NCBI GenBank assembly: GCA_022565805.1
Contig: JAIULZ010000009.1
Location: forward strand, 1-53,584
DNA length: 53,584 bases
Direction: 5' to 3'
Origin: Balneolales bacterium
Lineage (GTDB): Bacteria; Bacteroidota; Rhodothermia; Balneolales; Cyclonatronaceae
The translations under genes and the position numbers were made by a program. Below, in pieces: positions 17,874 to 26,643 of this stretch (the first letter of the stretch is position 1; every line of letters starts with the position of its first letter). The notes under the pieces are model-generated. The model was not told the origin of the DNA. It worked only from the letters and a program-made list of their open reading frames with translations, and made no database searches.

Positions 17874-18743
17874 ATGAATTTCAAATCCGGCTTCTTCCTT
17901 TTTATTGGGCTAACTTTTTTAGCACTTTCGTGCGGCAGACACGACCACGACTCACAAGGTGATAACAGTGGTGACTACACATCCAGAATGGCGCATGAGC
18001 ATCACGGCGAAGCGCCTGTTTCGAATGAATCATCTAATTACGAACCAAGAACAGCCGTTTCTGACATGATGGTGGTTTACGGAAAGCTGGAAAATGAACT
18101 AAATGGATACCTTGCATTTCCGGCTGATGCAGCAGATGATCACAACCTCCCGGCAGTAGTGCTCATACACGAATGGTGGGGACTTAACGACAACATCCGA
18201 ATGATGGCACGCCGTCTTGCCGGTGAAGGTTACCGGGTACTCGCCGTAGACTTTTACAACGGGACCACCGCAGAAAACAGCGAAGAGGCTCAGCAGCTAA
18301 TGCGGGCAGCAATGAATCAACCTGAAGACGGACTTTTAAACCTAAACCAGGCCTTTCGCTTTATGAACGAGCAAAGCAGCGCGCTGGCCGTAATGGGATG
18401 GTGCTTCGGAGGCGCATGGACCCTCAACTCTGCAATACATCATTCAGAGCTACTCGATGCGGGTGTTATTTATTACGGCCGCGTAAATACCAATATCGAA
18501 GACCTCACGCGTATACACATTCCGCTTCTCGGCATTTTTGGTGAAGAAGACCGAGGCATACCCGCAGATGAAGTTAGAAAATTTAATGAACTTCTTACCA
18601 GCCTCGGCAAAAATGCGCAAATCCATATTTATGAAGGTGCAGACCATGCCTTCGCCAACCCATCCGGATCAAGATACGAGCCCGAAGCCGCCGCCCACGC
18701 CTGGCAAAAGACACTCAGCTTTCTTAATGAGCACCTCAATTAA
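17874..18743 (+). CDS. Dienelactone hydrolase family lipoprotein
   Basis: An alpha/beta hydrolase of the dienelactone hydrolase family, probably tethered to the envelope. ATG 17874 gives MNFKSGFFLFIGLTFLALSC, a lipoprotein signal with Cys20, followed by a His/Asp-rich linker and then the hydrolase domain (about residues 60-289). The nucleophile is Cys177 in GWCFGGAW, with Asp226 (EEDRGIP) and His258 (GADHAF) completing the family's Cys-Asp-His triad. HEWWGLNDNIRMMARRLA is the usual oxyanion region. An open frame begins 111 bases earlier, but that N terminus would bury the signal peptide. The true substrate is not known; many family members outside aromatic-degradation clusters act on other esters or lactones. 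The gene stands alone. Confidence 0.9.
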   Translation: MNFKSGFFLFIGLTFLALSCGRHDHDSQGDNSGDYTSRMAHEHHGEAPVSNESSNYEPRTAVSDMMVVYGKLENELNGYLAFPADAADDHNLPAVVLIHEWWGLNDNIRMMARRLAGEGYRVLAVDFYNGTTAENSEEAQQLMRAAMNQPEDGLLNLNQAFRFMNEQSSALAVMGWCFGGAWTLNSAIHHSELLDAGVIYYGRVNTNIEDLTRIHIPLLGIFGEEDRGIPADEVRKFNELLTSLGKNAQIHIYEGADHAFANPSGSRYEPEAAAHAWQKTLSFLNEHLN

Positions 18744-18801
18744 AGGTGGTTTATTCCAATTTCTGAGTATGCTTCTAATAATTTGTCTATCACAAGTTAG
18801 T

Positions 18802-18817
18802 ATAAAGTTAACTTTAT
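18802..18817. repeat. 16-bp perfect palindrome
   Basis: ATAAAGTTAACTTTAT is a perfect inverted repeat with no spacer. It lies between the hydrolase stop and the CHRD gene. It could be an operator or simply chance in AT-rich DNA. Confidence 0.35.
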
Positions 18818-18990
18818 CTTCCAAAAAAACACTTTACAGCCTGCGCATATCCATTTATAGGTAGAAATCTTCTTTTTTATACAATTCTTTAAAAAATATT
18901 AATCCACTTTCTAACAAGCTTCGTACTTCATGGTAACCAAGAGGGAAATACCCTTTTTTAATATTCAACAGAGAATAAACGGAGTTATCC

Positions 18991-21276
18991 ATGAAGACAG
19001 CAATTACCATGCTAATGATGATTTTCCTGATGGCAGGTTTTTCGTCGGAAGCAAAATCCCAAGCATTTACCGCCAACCTCAGCGGAGATCATGAGACGCA
19101 CCTTGTAAGCACACAGGCTACCGGATCAATCGAAGCCATGCTTGATGGCAATAATCTAATCATTACCGGCTCGTTTATGGGCCTAAGCTCGCCCGTTGCC
19201 ACAGAAATTGCAGGTGGCGCCCATGTACACATGGGGCTTGCCGGCCAGGACGGAGATGTTGTTTTAGTTCTTGACGCCAATTTCGACGCCGACCTTCGGG
19301 GCGGCAGCTTTCTGGCCGAAGATAATACCTTCGAATTAAGCAGCGAGCAGCTTACAGCTCTTGAAAACCGCATGCTATATGTAAATATCCATACCGAGCT
19401 TTTCCAGGCTGGCGAATTGCGCGGTCAGCTTGTTCCCGAAGCAGATCAGGTTTTCCGGGTTTCATTGCTCAGCAGCGAGGAAGTGCCTCCGGTTGCTTCA
19501 TCAGCTGGCGGAGCTGTAATTATTGAGCTTAATGATCATGACATTACCGTTTCAGGTTCTTTTTCAGGATTAAGCAGTCCATTGGCTACCGAAATTGCGG
19601 GTGGCGCGCATATTCACCTCGGCTTTGCCGGTCAGAATGGTGATGTAGCTATCGTACTCGAAGTTGAAACGGGCGACGATCCTACAAGCGGTGTTATTCT
19701 TGCCGAAAACAACACCTTTAACCTGTCGCACAGCCAGCTTATGGCCATGATTAACCGTCAGCTGTATGTTAACATCCACTCAGAAATGTTTCAGGCCGGC
19801 GAAATTCGCGGGCAAATTCTGGCCGATAACGATGCCCATTTTCGCACTACCCTTTCCGGAGTTTCGGAAACACACCTTGTGAATACAGAAGCGAGAGGCG
19901 CTGTTGTAGCAGAGCTAAACGGTAATATGATTACATTTACCGGTTCTTTCGACGGGCTAAGCAGCCCCGTAGCTACAGAAATTGCCGGTGGAGCGCACGT
20001 ACACATGGGGCTTCCCGGCCGTGATGGCGACGTAAAAATCGTTCTTGACGCGACGCTTTCTTCAGACGGCAGGTCCGGCGTGTTTGAGCGCAGTAACAAT
20101 ACATTCGAATTAGATACTGAGCTTGCTACCGCCCTTTTTGGCAGAGAACTATATGTTAATATTCATACCGAAATGAATCAGCCGGGCGAAATTCGCGGAC
20201 AGATACTTCCAAACGCGCAGGTTTACTTTTTGGCTAACCTCGACGGACTTAATGAAAACGACGTAAACGGTCCGGTTGTGACCTCTGCGGAAGGCCTTAT
20301 TTCTGCAGAGTTGGTTAACAACAGACTTACTGTCTCGGGATCATTCAATAACCTGAGCAGCGCATTAGCCACCGAGATTGCAGGTGGAGCCCACATTCAT
20401 GTTGGCGGCGCAGGAGAACTAGGTGATGTTCTTTTCGTACTCGAAGCCCAAACCGACGCAGAAATGACGTCCGGAGTATTTCTTGCCTCAGAAAACACGT
20501 TTATGATAGAAGACGAAGCCATGCTTGAAGCACTATTGGAAGGCGGACTCTATGTGAATATTCATTCCGAAATGTTTCCGTCTGGCGAGCTTCGTGGCCA
20601 ATTACTGGCAGGATTACAGTTTTTTGCCGATGCTCCAGAAATTCTAAGTCCGGCAGATGGTGCAGAAATCACCATTCAAGGTAATCCTGATACCATTTTC
20701 GAAGTAAGCTGGAGCGAGTCTGAGTCTATGGATAGCCACAACATAACCTACCTGTGGGAATTAGCGGCTGATGCCGACTTTGAAACCAACGTTTTGTTTG
20801 TGAATACTGGTTCAAGCGCTTCTTTTGAAGCTACTTTCGAAGTATTGAGCATGCTTTTAGATGATTTTGGAGTACTTCCCGGGCAATCTGTCGAGCTTTT
20901 TCACAGAGCGTATGCCTCAAATGGTAGCGTTAACAGTAAAGGCGAAACTGCTTCAGTTATAGTTACCCGCGGTGTTTTAACTAACATCGGCGACGAAAAC
21001 GGCGATCTACCTACACAAACACAGCTAAGCCAAAATTACCCCAATCCGTTTAACCCGACCACTCAAATCACATTTGAGCTTGCGCAGTCTGGTTTAGCTA
21101 CACTTGATGTGTACAATATGCTTGGTCAGCGGGTTGCGACTCTGGTAAATGAAAACATGAGCGCAGGTGTACATACTATTTCGTTTGATGCGTCAAGACT
21201 ATCATCCGGAACCTATATCTACCGCTTGACATCTGACGGTTTTTCACAAACCAGGAAAATGATGCTGGTGAAATAA
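18991..21276 (+). CDS. Secreted four-CHRD-domain protein with T9SS sorting tail
   Basis: A 761-residue secreted protein. A Sec signal peptide (about residues 1-24, ending SEAKSQA) is followed by four tandem CHRD domains (about 25-147, 150-275, 280-403 and 405-535). Each carries a near-identical core such as SSPVATEIAGGAHVHMG followed by G-x-x-G-D-V. CHRD domains were first described in chordin; their bacterial role is not known. A beta-rich region (about 540-660) comes next, and a type IX sorting domain from about residue 677 starts LSQNYPNPFNPTTQ and ends RKMMLVK. It is therefore exported through T9SS and anchored or released at the surface. The ATG at 18991 has a GGAG ribosome site. It is a single-gene unit ended by a strong terminator. 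Confidence 0.93.
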   Translation: MKTAITMLMMIFLMAGFSSEAKSQAFTANLSGDHETHLVSTQATGSIEAMLDGNNLIITGSFMGLSSPVATEIAGGAHVHMGLAGQDGDVVLVLDANFDADLRGGSFLAEDNTFELSSEQLTALENRMLYVNIHTELFQAGELRGQLVPEADQVFRVSLLSSEEVPPVASSAGGAVIIELNDHDITVSGSFSGLSSPLATEIAGGAHIHLGFAGQNGDVAIVLEVETGDDPTSGVILAENNTFNLSHSQLMAMINRQLYVNIHSEMFQAGEIRGQILADNDAHFRTTLSGVSETHLVNTEARGAVVAELNGNMITFTGSFDGLSSPVATEIAGGAHVHMGLPGRDGDVKIVLDATLSSDGRSGVFERSNNTFELDTELATALFGRELYVNIHTEMNQPGEIRGQILPNAQVYFLANLDGLNENDVNGPVVTSAEGLISAELVNNRLTVSGSFNNLSSALATEIAGGAHIHVGGAGELGDVLFVLEAQTDAEMTSGVFLASENTFMIEDEAMLEALLEGGLYVNIHSEMFPSGELRGQLLAGLQFFADAPEILSPADGAEITIQGNPDTIFEVSWSESESMDSHNITYLWELAADADFETNVLFVNTGSSASFEATFEVLSMLLDDFGVLPGQSVELFHRAYASNGSVNSKGETASVIVTRGVLTNIGDENGDLPTQTQLSQNYPNPFNPTTQITFELAQSGLATLDVYNMLGQRVATLVNENMSAGVHTISFDASRLSSGTYIYRLTSDGFSQTRKMMLVK

Positions 21277-21313
21277 ATAGCCCGCTTTATTTTTCAAATA
21301 CTACTGAATCACA

Positions 21314-21346
21314 AAAAAAGCCCGGGAGCAATTCCGGGCTTTTTTG
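21314..21346 (+). terminator. Intrinsic terminator after the CHRD protein gene
   Basis: AAAAAAGCCCGG and CCGGGCTTTTTT form a long perfect stem with an 8-base loop and T run. By symmetry it could work in both directions. Confidence 0.9.
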
Positions 21347-21542
21347 TGATTTATTGTAGAAAGGTGAAGAGTATCAGGGTCTCTGAGCTCAATTTTGGCA
21401 ATTTGCACTTTAAGAATTAGTAAAAACCTGAGTTGGATTTAAGATCATTGCTAAAAGAGAGGTATGGTCGAGGCGAAGCATGGAAAATATAGGCGGTGCC
21501 TTACGTCACTCGGTATTCGGCGTGGGTATTATCCCTCAAATG

Positions 21543-21617
21543 AATTCCAGGGATACAATATCGATCGTGTCTGTCGGCACTGCCTTTAGCCGGCAGATTA
21601 TCTAAGATGTCTGGAAT
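21543..21617. other. Nested inverted repeats (possible structured RNA or decayed element)
   Basis: AATTCCAG (21543-21550) faces CTGGAATT (21610-21617). Inside, CTGTCGGC (21571-21578) faces GCCGGCAG (21589-21596) with one G-T wobble and a 10-base loop. No T run follows, so it is not a simple terminator. Confidence 0.35.
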
Positions 21618-21995
21618 TGAATATATATAGATCGCAAATAGGGGTTTGGCGTTAATGCAGATAAGACATCACCTTTCTAAAAAACTTTCAAGTACCATAC
21701 TTATCGAGTGTTCAAAAGCCAGATTCGAGCAGTGTCGTACAGGCACGACCCCAATTTTGTAAGCCCGGATTTTGATCCGACTGCAAAAAGCCCCGCCTAT
21801 AATAAGAATACCGTATAGCATGATTCATTTCTCACGATTTACCGATAAACCACATCCAGATTATGAATCGAACTCAGCTTACTAAGTTGAACATTCGACA
21901 GATCCCGGCAGGGAATTTTCTGTCAAATCTCTTAACGAGACTAGCTGCTGACACCTAATTTCAAAAAAAACGGCTACTAATATGATCCCTTCTAT

Positions 21996-22060
21996 TCTAG
22001 AAGGCTTTGAAAAACCAATTAAGCCCGATATAAATTGAACTCAGCTAAAAAGGGATATCT
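21996..22060 (-). repeat. Dispersed intergenic repeat, partial copy G
   Basis: Read on the minus strand this ends TTGGTTTTTCAAAGCCTTCT, preceded by TTCAATTTATATCGGGC. It matches the right end of the copy at 46192-46305 (TTCAATAAAGAAGACGGGC, then TGGTTTTGCAAAACCTTCTA). Only the right part is recognisable. Confidence 0.42.
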
Positions 22061-22223
22061 AATTCAAAAATTGGTCAGATGTAATTTTGGTTCAGTGCGT
22101 TGTCTTTTAAACTTATCATTATTTACTTGGATATCGCTATTTCTTTAACCCCGGCCATTTACAGCGCTAACAGGTGAGTTCAACTTGAAAAAAATCATAC
22201 CACAGTTGCCGTTTTCCGATCCC

Positions 22224-22733
22224 TCAGGGATTTTTGCCTATCAATTCCCAATTTTGCTTTTTATGGGGGGTGATTACTTCACTAAATTTTATTCTGTTTT
22301 TATTAATTTTGAAAAGAATTGATTCATGTTCATTTTCAAGGGTTAAAACTATTTCTCTGCCCAGCAACTTTGATAAGGCTGACATATACTCAATTAGTTT
22401 ATCGTGTTCTTCAATTGAGTTAAACTCTCCCGGATCAATGTCATTTTCGATTTCTGACTCTTCAAAGAAATGTGCATTGATTTGAATCTTTCCGATAAAT
22501 ACCCTGGCTGTTGAGCAATGGTGATGTTTGCCATCCCAAAATTCTTCGATAACTTCAAAATCGACTTGATTTTCGAGCTTGCCCGTTTTACCGTTGAACC
22601 AGCCAATGGGATAGTTTCTATTAACATAATCTGCCCATACTTTCCAGTCTTTACGATTTGTATGCAAAATGCAGATGTCACGCCAAGAGCCATCCCAATA
22701 GTACACCTTATTTTTTAAGTCCTTCCAGTGCAT
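22224..22733 (-). CDS. Hypothetical protein (169 aa), orphan
   Basis: I do not recognise a named family. The 169-residue product is soluble, with no signal peptide or membrane segment. It is rich in Trp and aromatic residues at the start (HWKDLKNKVYYWDGSWRDI), has a His-rich patch (DGKHHHCSTA), an acidic middle (EESEIENDIDPGEF) and a helical segment (HDKLIEYMSALSKLLGRE) before a beta-rich end. The composition is that of a real compact protein, and it resembles small orphan proteins such as those of immunity type, but that is a guess. The gene is more AT-rich than its neighbours and stands alone between long gaps, which would fit acquisition by transfer. The start ATG at 22733 gives MHWKDL. 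Confidence 0.65.
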   Translation of the reverse strand: MHWKDLKNKVYYWDGSWRDICILHTNRKDWKVWADYVNRNYPIGWFNGKTGKLENQVDFEVIEEFWDGKHHHCSTARVFIGKIQINAHFFEESEIENDIDPGEFNSIEEHDKLIEYMSALSKLLGREIVLTLENEHESILFKINKNRIKFSEVITPHKKQNWELIGKNP

Positions 22734-22838
22734 TGTCGTTTTTTTTACGAAGACTGTGCCAAACCACTTTATTTGCTGTTACTTTTATTCGAATCTGGTT
22801 ATTCAAAAGAATTCACTTGTTAAAAAAATCTACTCAAA

Positions 22839-23522
22839 TTAATTGAGACGAAAAGTAACCGGGAGAGTCATTCTTACTTTAACAGCCTCCCCTCTGTGCG
22901 TACCCGGTGTAAAACTCATGCCCTGTATTGCGAGTGCAGCTTCACGGTCTAAACCCCCGCCAACTCTTTGCAGAACAGTTATATCCCCAGGCCTGCCGCT
23001 TTCATCAACAATAAAACTCAGTAATACGGTACCTTCAATTCCTTCATTTAGGGCTTCTTCGGGATATCTAAGCTTTTGGTAAAGAGCGCTCATGCCACCT
23101 TCCATTTGGGGCATTTCTTCGACCACGGCATAAACATCATCCGGGTCTGTATAAAAAGGCCCTCGGTTATCCGGTGGAAGCAACTCAACAAGAGCTTCAT
23201 CAGAAAGACCTAAGCTGCTAATATCTGCACGGGTTCGAATCACAATTGCGCCTTCCGATCCACGGTTGCCAAAGCGGGACTCTGCCTCTACAGCGGTTAA
23301 AATCGTTAATTCCTCTATCACTACAGGCATAATACGCTCCATGTCTTCACCTGACTTTTCCAGATTACTCAAAAAGAGCACAATTTCGTGCATTTCTGAT
23401 ACCGACTCTGTCATCATGTCGGAATTTCCCCTGATTTCGTCAAGAGCAAATAGCGGTGTAATGGTCAAAATAGTGCCTGAGAGGATTATACCTATGGTTA
23501 CTATAGTTTTAGACAGTTTCAT
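22839..23522 (-). CDS. Small secreted TonB-C-terminal family protein with plug-like motif
   Basis: A 227-residue protein with an N-terminal signal or anchor (about residues 8-26). A helical region follows (about 35-68). Then comes a short block ESRFGNRGSEGAIVIRTR (81-98), like the YGSRGxxGVI motif of TonB-receptor plug domains. The TonB C-terminal domain (about 145-227) has RYPEEALNEGIEGTVLLSF, DESGRPGDITVL and FTPGTHRGEAVKVRMTLPV. Proteins with this pairing are known in Bacteroidota, often fused to M56 peptidases; here only the periplasmic part is present. It may contact a TonB-dependent receptor or act as a small energy-transducer variant. No exbB/exbD genes are adjacent. The start ATG at 23522 has a purine-rich AGAAAGAAG ahead of it. 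Confidence 0.8.
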   Translation of the reverse strand: MKLSKTIVTIGIILSGTILTITPLFALDEIRGNSDMMTESVSEMHEIVLFLSNLEKSGEDMERIMPVVIEELTILTAVEAESRFGNRGSEGAIVIRTRADISSLGLSDEALVELLPPDNRGPFYTDPDDVYAVVEEMPQMEGGMSALYQKLRYPEEALNEGIEGTVLLSFIVDESGRPGDITVLQRVGGGLDREAALAIQGMSFTPGTHRGEAVKVRMTLPVTFRLN

Positions 23523-24359
23523 TAGCTTCTTTCTCTTTTAATTTCTGCGATTCGATTAAATCATGCCATAAGAGAATTCTGTTACAATTCCCTGGTTTAG
23601 ATACGATTGTTCGGTTCCTTAAACCGATAATGGCAAAAACTTATTTTGTGTAAAAGGCGATGTATAAATCATTTTATCAAATATATAAATCGAGATGCAG
23701 CTTATTCTATTCTGGTATAAAGCTGTTGAAGAAATACCTGCCAGCAGTCTATTTGTCCCCCAGAACAATACAATTGAGATAGTCATCACTTTGGAAAATA
23801 AACCCGACAGGGAAAATGGCTAAGATTACTCGGAAAATGAAGTCTGGGCATCTGGTTTAAGTAATAAAATGATCTGTTCACACCCAAATGACTACTCGTT
23901 TGCCAGATTTTATGACTGACAAACATGCTTATTCTTAACAAAATCGAAGAAAATACCCATTAACTGACATTTTGACGACCTCTAAAAAAGCAGTATTTCA
24001 GGAGTTTATGCAACCGTTTGCGGTTATTTTGAGCAGGTGAAAATACGCTTCCAGAAGAGGCAGAAAAAAGTCATTAACAAAAACGTAATTGCAAAAATGT
24101 CAATAGGATAGCGCTTTCATAGAATTTTCGGCACGATAAATGCCTAAGATATATCAGCAGCACGACAGCCACGCTGACGCGCTGTGAATTCGATAACCGT
24201 CTGGCTCTACATATTTATATAGATGGGCAAGACAAAAACTACAACCCGGCTCTCGCAGTCGGGATTATAAACACATAAATACAAGACAATAGTGATCAAA
24301 AACATCACTTTTACTTATATCAAACAATCAATCAACAACTCAACCAACTACTAACTATT
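23523..24359. other. Gene-free stretch of about 840 bases
   Basis: This is the divergent region between the TonB-like gene and the secreted 169-residue protein gene. I see no conserved ORF, RNA gene or strong hairpin; a short ACAGC/GCTGT inverted repeat near 24167-24187 is weak. The last 40 bases before the ATG at 24360 are AT/CA-rich, a typical unstructured leader. Confidence 0.5.
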
Positions 24360-24869
24360 ATGAAAACATTAGTCAATCGCTCCACAACTTTAATCTTAGC
24401 CCTCGTTCTGCTGCTAAGTTTTAGCGTAAATGCTCAGGAAAAAGGCGAAACGCTCTTACAAGCAGATGAGCAGACCATTTCAATGTCTGAAGCTGACAGT
24501 CTTGATATTTCTGTTAACAGGCCGCAAACTCAATTGAACGACAGAAACATACATGCTACACTTCGTGCCTTTGAGCTTTCCCTGCTTTCACAAAATGCAG
24601 GCGTTCGTGAATCAGCGCTTTTTCACGGTTTTTTACTTCAGTTATTGTACCCTGAGAAAGAATTCACCTATCTGGAACAGCGAATCCGCCACCTTGCGGA
24701 ACGAGAACCGGATCCCCGTCTTAGGTACAAAGCCGAACTCATCAGCTATCTGATGGAGTCTGGCGCCTGGAAAGAGTTCCTTCCTATGGATTCTATTCCT
24801 GGTGAAGCAGATTTCTTCGAGCAAGCCGCATCTATCCGACACACATCCATGCTTAGCTCAGCTAAATAA
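24360..24869 (+). CDS. Secreted helical hypothetical protein (169 aa)
   Basis: I do not recognise the family. The 169-residue product has a clear Sec signal peptide, MKTLVNRSTTLILALVLLLS, ending at VNAQ. A Ser/Asp-rich stretch follows, then an amphipathic helical domain (about residues 60-165). Its paired helices, ALFHGFLLQLLYP and EQRIRHLAEREPDPRLRYKAELISYLME, resemble a short HEAT-like or armadillo-like hairpin array, which in this type is often a protein-binding surface. It should be periplasmic or secreted. The gene stands alone, preceded by a long gap and followed by a strong terminator, so it is probably well expressed. Confidence 0.8.
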   Translation: MKTLVNRSTTLILALVLLLSFSVNAQEKGETLLQADEQTISMSEADSLDISVNRPQTQLNDRNIHATLRAFELSLLSQNAGVRESALFHGFLLQLLYPEKEFTYLEQRIRHLAEREPDPRLRYKAELISYLMESGAWKEFLPMDSIPGEADFFEQAASIRHTSMLSSAK

Positions 24870-24902
24870 GCATTTCTGCAGAACACGTTTAAAAGATGTA
24901 AG

Positions 24903-24940
24903 AAAGGCCTCTATCCTCACGGATGGAGGCCTTTTTTTTG
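24903..24940 (+). terminator. Intrinsic terminator after the secreted helical protein gene
   Basis: AAAGGCCTC and GAGGCCTTT pair, with an inner ATCC/GGAT stem, followed by eight T. It may also act on minus-strand transcripts. Confidence 0.9.
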
Positions 24941-24969
24941 GGGAATTGACTTGAAATTTACAAGCTATT

Positions 24970-25170
24970 CTATTTCAACTCGTTTTTCGGGCCTATACGA
25001 ACGTTAAAAGTTTCCCGGCTTCCCGAAAAGACCACAATCTTTTTGTACTTTCGAAACTTCAGCACTGCATCCATGCCCGAATCGCATGAAAGCAGGCTGG
25101 CTAACAGAGGAATAAGCGTAATCCTCTTTTCAAAATGGTTTACCGGGCGTGGGGAAATTGAATACAGCAT
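24970..25170 (-). CDS. Doubtful small lipoprotein-like ORF (66 aa)
   Basis: The frame is open from ATG 25170 to a stop at 24970. After a short N-terminal stretch it has KRITLIPLLASLLSC, which looks like a lipoprotein signal with a lipobox Cys, followed by a basic strand (FRKYKKIVVFSG). There is no clear ribosome site and I know no family. The two-way terminator at 24903-24940 could end it. It may be a real tiny lipoprotein or a chance frame in a 450-base gap. Confidence 0.28.
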   Translation of the reverse strand: MLYSISPRPVNHFEKRITLIPLLASLLSCDSGMDAVLKFRKYKKIVVFSGSRETFNVRIGPKNELK

Positions 25171-25317
25171 TTAGTCCTCCGGTTAATCTCAGAAATTAAT
25201 GGCCGGCAATTTTTGCTATTTTATGCCATATATTTGGAATTATACCTATTTACTGACTAAGGAACGCCCTATCAACATACCAACTGATTCTAAAAAGACT
25301 CCATTAAATTATATTAT

Positions 25318-26643
25318 ATGAATAAATACCTTACCATAGTTGCTCTGTTAATCGGCAGCTGGCTTGTGTCTGGTTTCTTCAGCCTGTTTTTTACAGCTGA
25401 TGCCCACGCGCAGGAACAGCCGATAGCATTTACCGGAGCGACCATTTATCCAATATCATCACCACCCATAGAGAACGGTGTTATGGTGGTGCAAAATGGT
25501 CGCATACTCGCAGTAGGAGCTGCCGGTTCCGTAACAATTCCAACTGCTGCTCAAGTAAAAGACGCAAGTGGCTATATTTTGATGCCCGGTCTTGTAGACA
25601 CGCATTCTCATATTGGCGGTGGCGATGGCGGCGACCGCTCTTCGGCTCTGCATCCCGATGTACGAATAAAGGATGCCGTAGACGTAAGATCAGATACATT
25701 TAGAAAAGCACGTACCGGCGGCGTTACGGTGGCGAATGTTATGCCAGGCTCGGGTCACTTGCTTAGCGGACAAACCATCTATTTAAAGCTTCGTGATGCC
25801 CGCACGATTTATGATATGCTCATTCCAGACGAAAATCTTCGTGACGGATTTATGGGAGGCATAAAAATGGCTAACGGGACCAATCCGCTGCGCCAGCCTC
25901 CTTTTCCCGGTACACGAGCGAAATCGGCAACCATGCAGCGAGAACTTTTCATACAGGCTCAGGAGTATCAGCAACGGCTGCAGAACGAAGAAAACGTAGC
26001 CCGAAACCTGCGGCTCGAACCCATGGTAGAAGCCCTTGAAGGTAACCGCATCATCCATTTTCATACGCACAGACACGACGACATCCTAACCGTACTGCGC
26101 ATGCAGCGCGAATTTGGTTTTCGGGTTGTGTTGCATCACGTAACAGATGCATGGCTGGTTGCCGACGAAATAGCTGCGGCAGGGATTCCAAGCTCTATTA
26201 TTGTGCTCGATACCCCCGGCGGAAAACTGGAGGCCATCAACCTGCTGTATAAATCAGGTCGCTATCTGGAAGAAGCCGGAGCAGACGTTGCCTTCCACAC
26301 CGACGATTCCGTTACAGATTCGAGGCTTTTCTTTAGAATGGCGGCCTTCGCTGTACGAGACGGCATGAGTCGCGAAAAAGCCCTTGAAGCCCTTACACTT
26401 GCCGGCGCACGCATGCTCGATCTCCAAGATCGCGTTGGCTCACTCGAACCCGGCAAAGATGCCGATTTTATTCTACTGACCGGAGACCCGTTTAGCGTGT
26501 ACACCCACGTACAGCAAACATGGATCGATGGTATAAAAGTTTTTGACCGGGCCAATCCCGATCAGCTACCATTCGCCACCGGCGGTCACGAAGTATATCG
26601 CGGCGACTATTTCGACCATTATTCTACCGGAGGTGCCCAATGA
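25318..26643 (+). CDS. Secreted amidohydrolase family protein (catalytic partner)
   Basis: A 441-residue metal-dependent hydrolase of the amidohydrolase superfamily (imidazolonepropionase/dihydroorotase-like), exported by an N-terminal signal (about residues 1-31, ending DAHAQ). The metal-binding HxH is His96-Ser-His98 in VDTHSHIGGG. Further ligand candidates are in HFHTHRHDD and VVLHHVTDA, and the conserved catalytic Asp is in FHTDDSVTD. The C-terminal GSLEPGKDADFILLTGDPF closes the composite beta-sandwich. Substrate is unknown; secreted members often act on peptides or cyclic amides. The stop overlaps the start of the next amidohydrolase gene (ATGA), so the two are translationally coupled and probably work as a pair. 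Confidence 0.92.
   Translation: MNKYLTIVALLIGSWLVSGFFSLFFTADAHAQEQPIAFTGATIYPISSPPIENGVMVVQNGRILAVGAAGSVTIPTAAQVKDASGYILMPGLVDTHSHIGGGDGGDRSSALHPDVRIKDAVDVRSDTFRKARTGGVTVANVMPGSGHLLSGQTIYLKLRDARTIYDMLIPDENLRDGFMGGIKMANGTNPLRQPPFPGTRAKSATMQRELFIQAQEYQQRLQNEENVARNLRLEPMVEALEGNRIIHFHTHRHDDILTVLRMQREFGFRVVLHHVTDAWLVADEIAAAGIPSSIIVLDTPGGKLEAINLLYKSGRYLEEAGADVAFHTDDSVTDSRLFFRMAAFAVRDGMSREKALEALTLAGARMLDLQDRVGSLEPGKDADFILLTGDPFSVYTHVQQTWIDGIKVFDRANPDQLPFATGGHEVYRGDYFDHYSTGGAQ

Larger units (their letters stand above)
21347..22223. other. Gene-free stretch of about 880 bases
   Basis: No gene is convincing. It contains a structured block at 21541-21620 (see separate entry) and a reversed copy of the dispersed repeat end at about 21996-22060. 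The phrase GAACTCAGCT occurs twice (near 21869 and 22037). The sequence could be decayed DNA, but I recognise no protein remnant. Confidence 0.55.
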
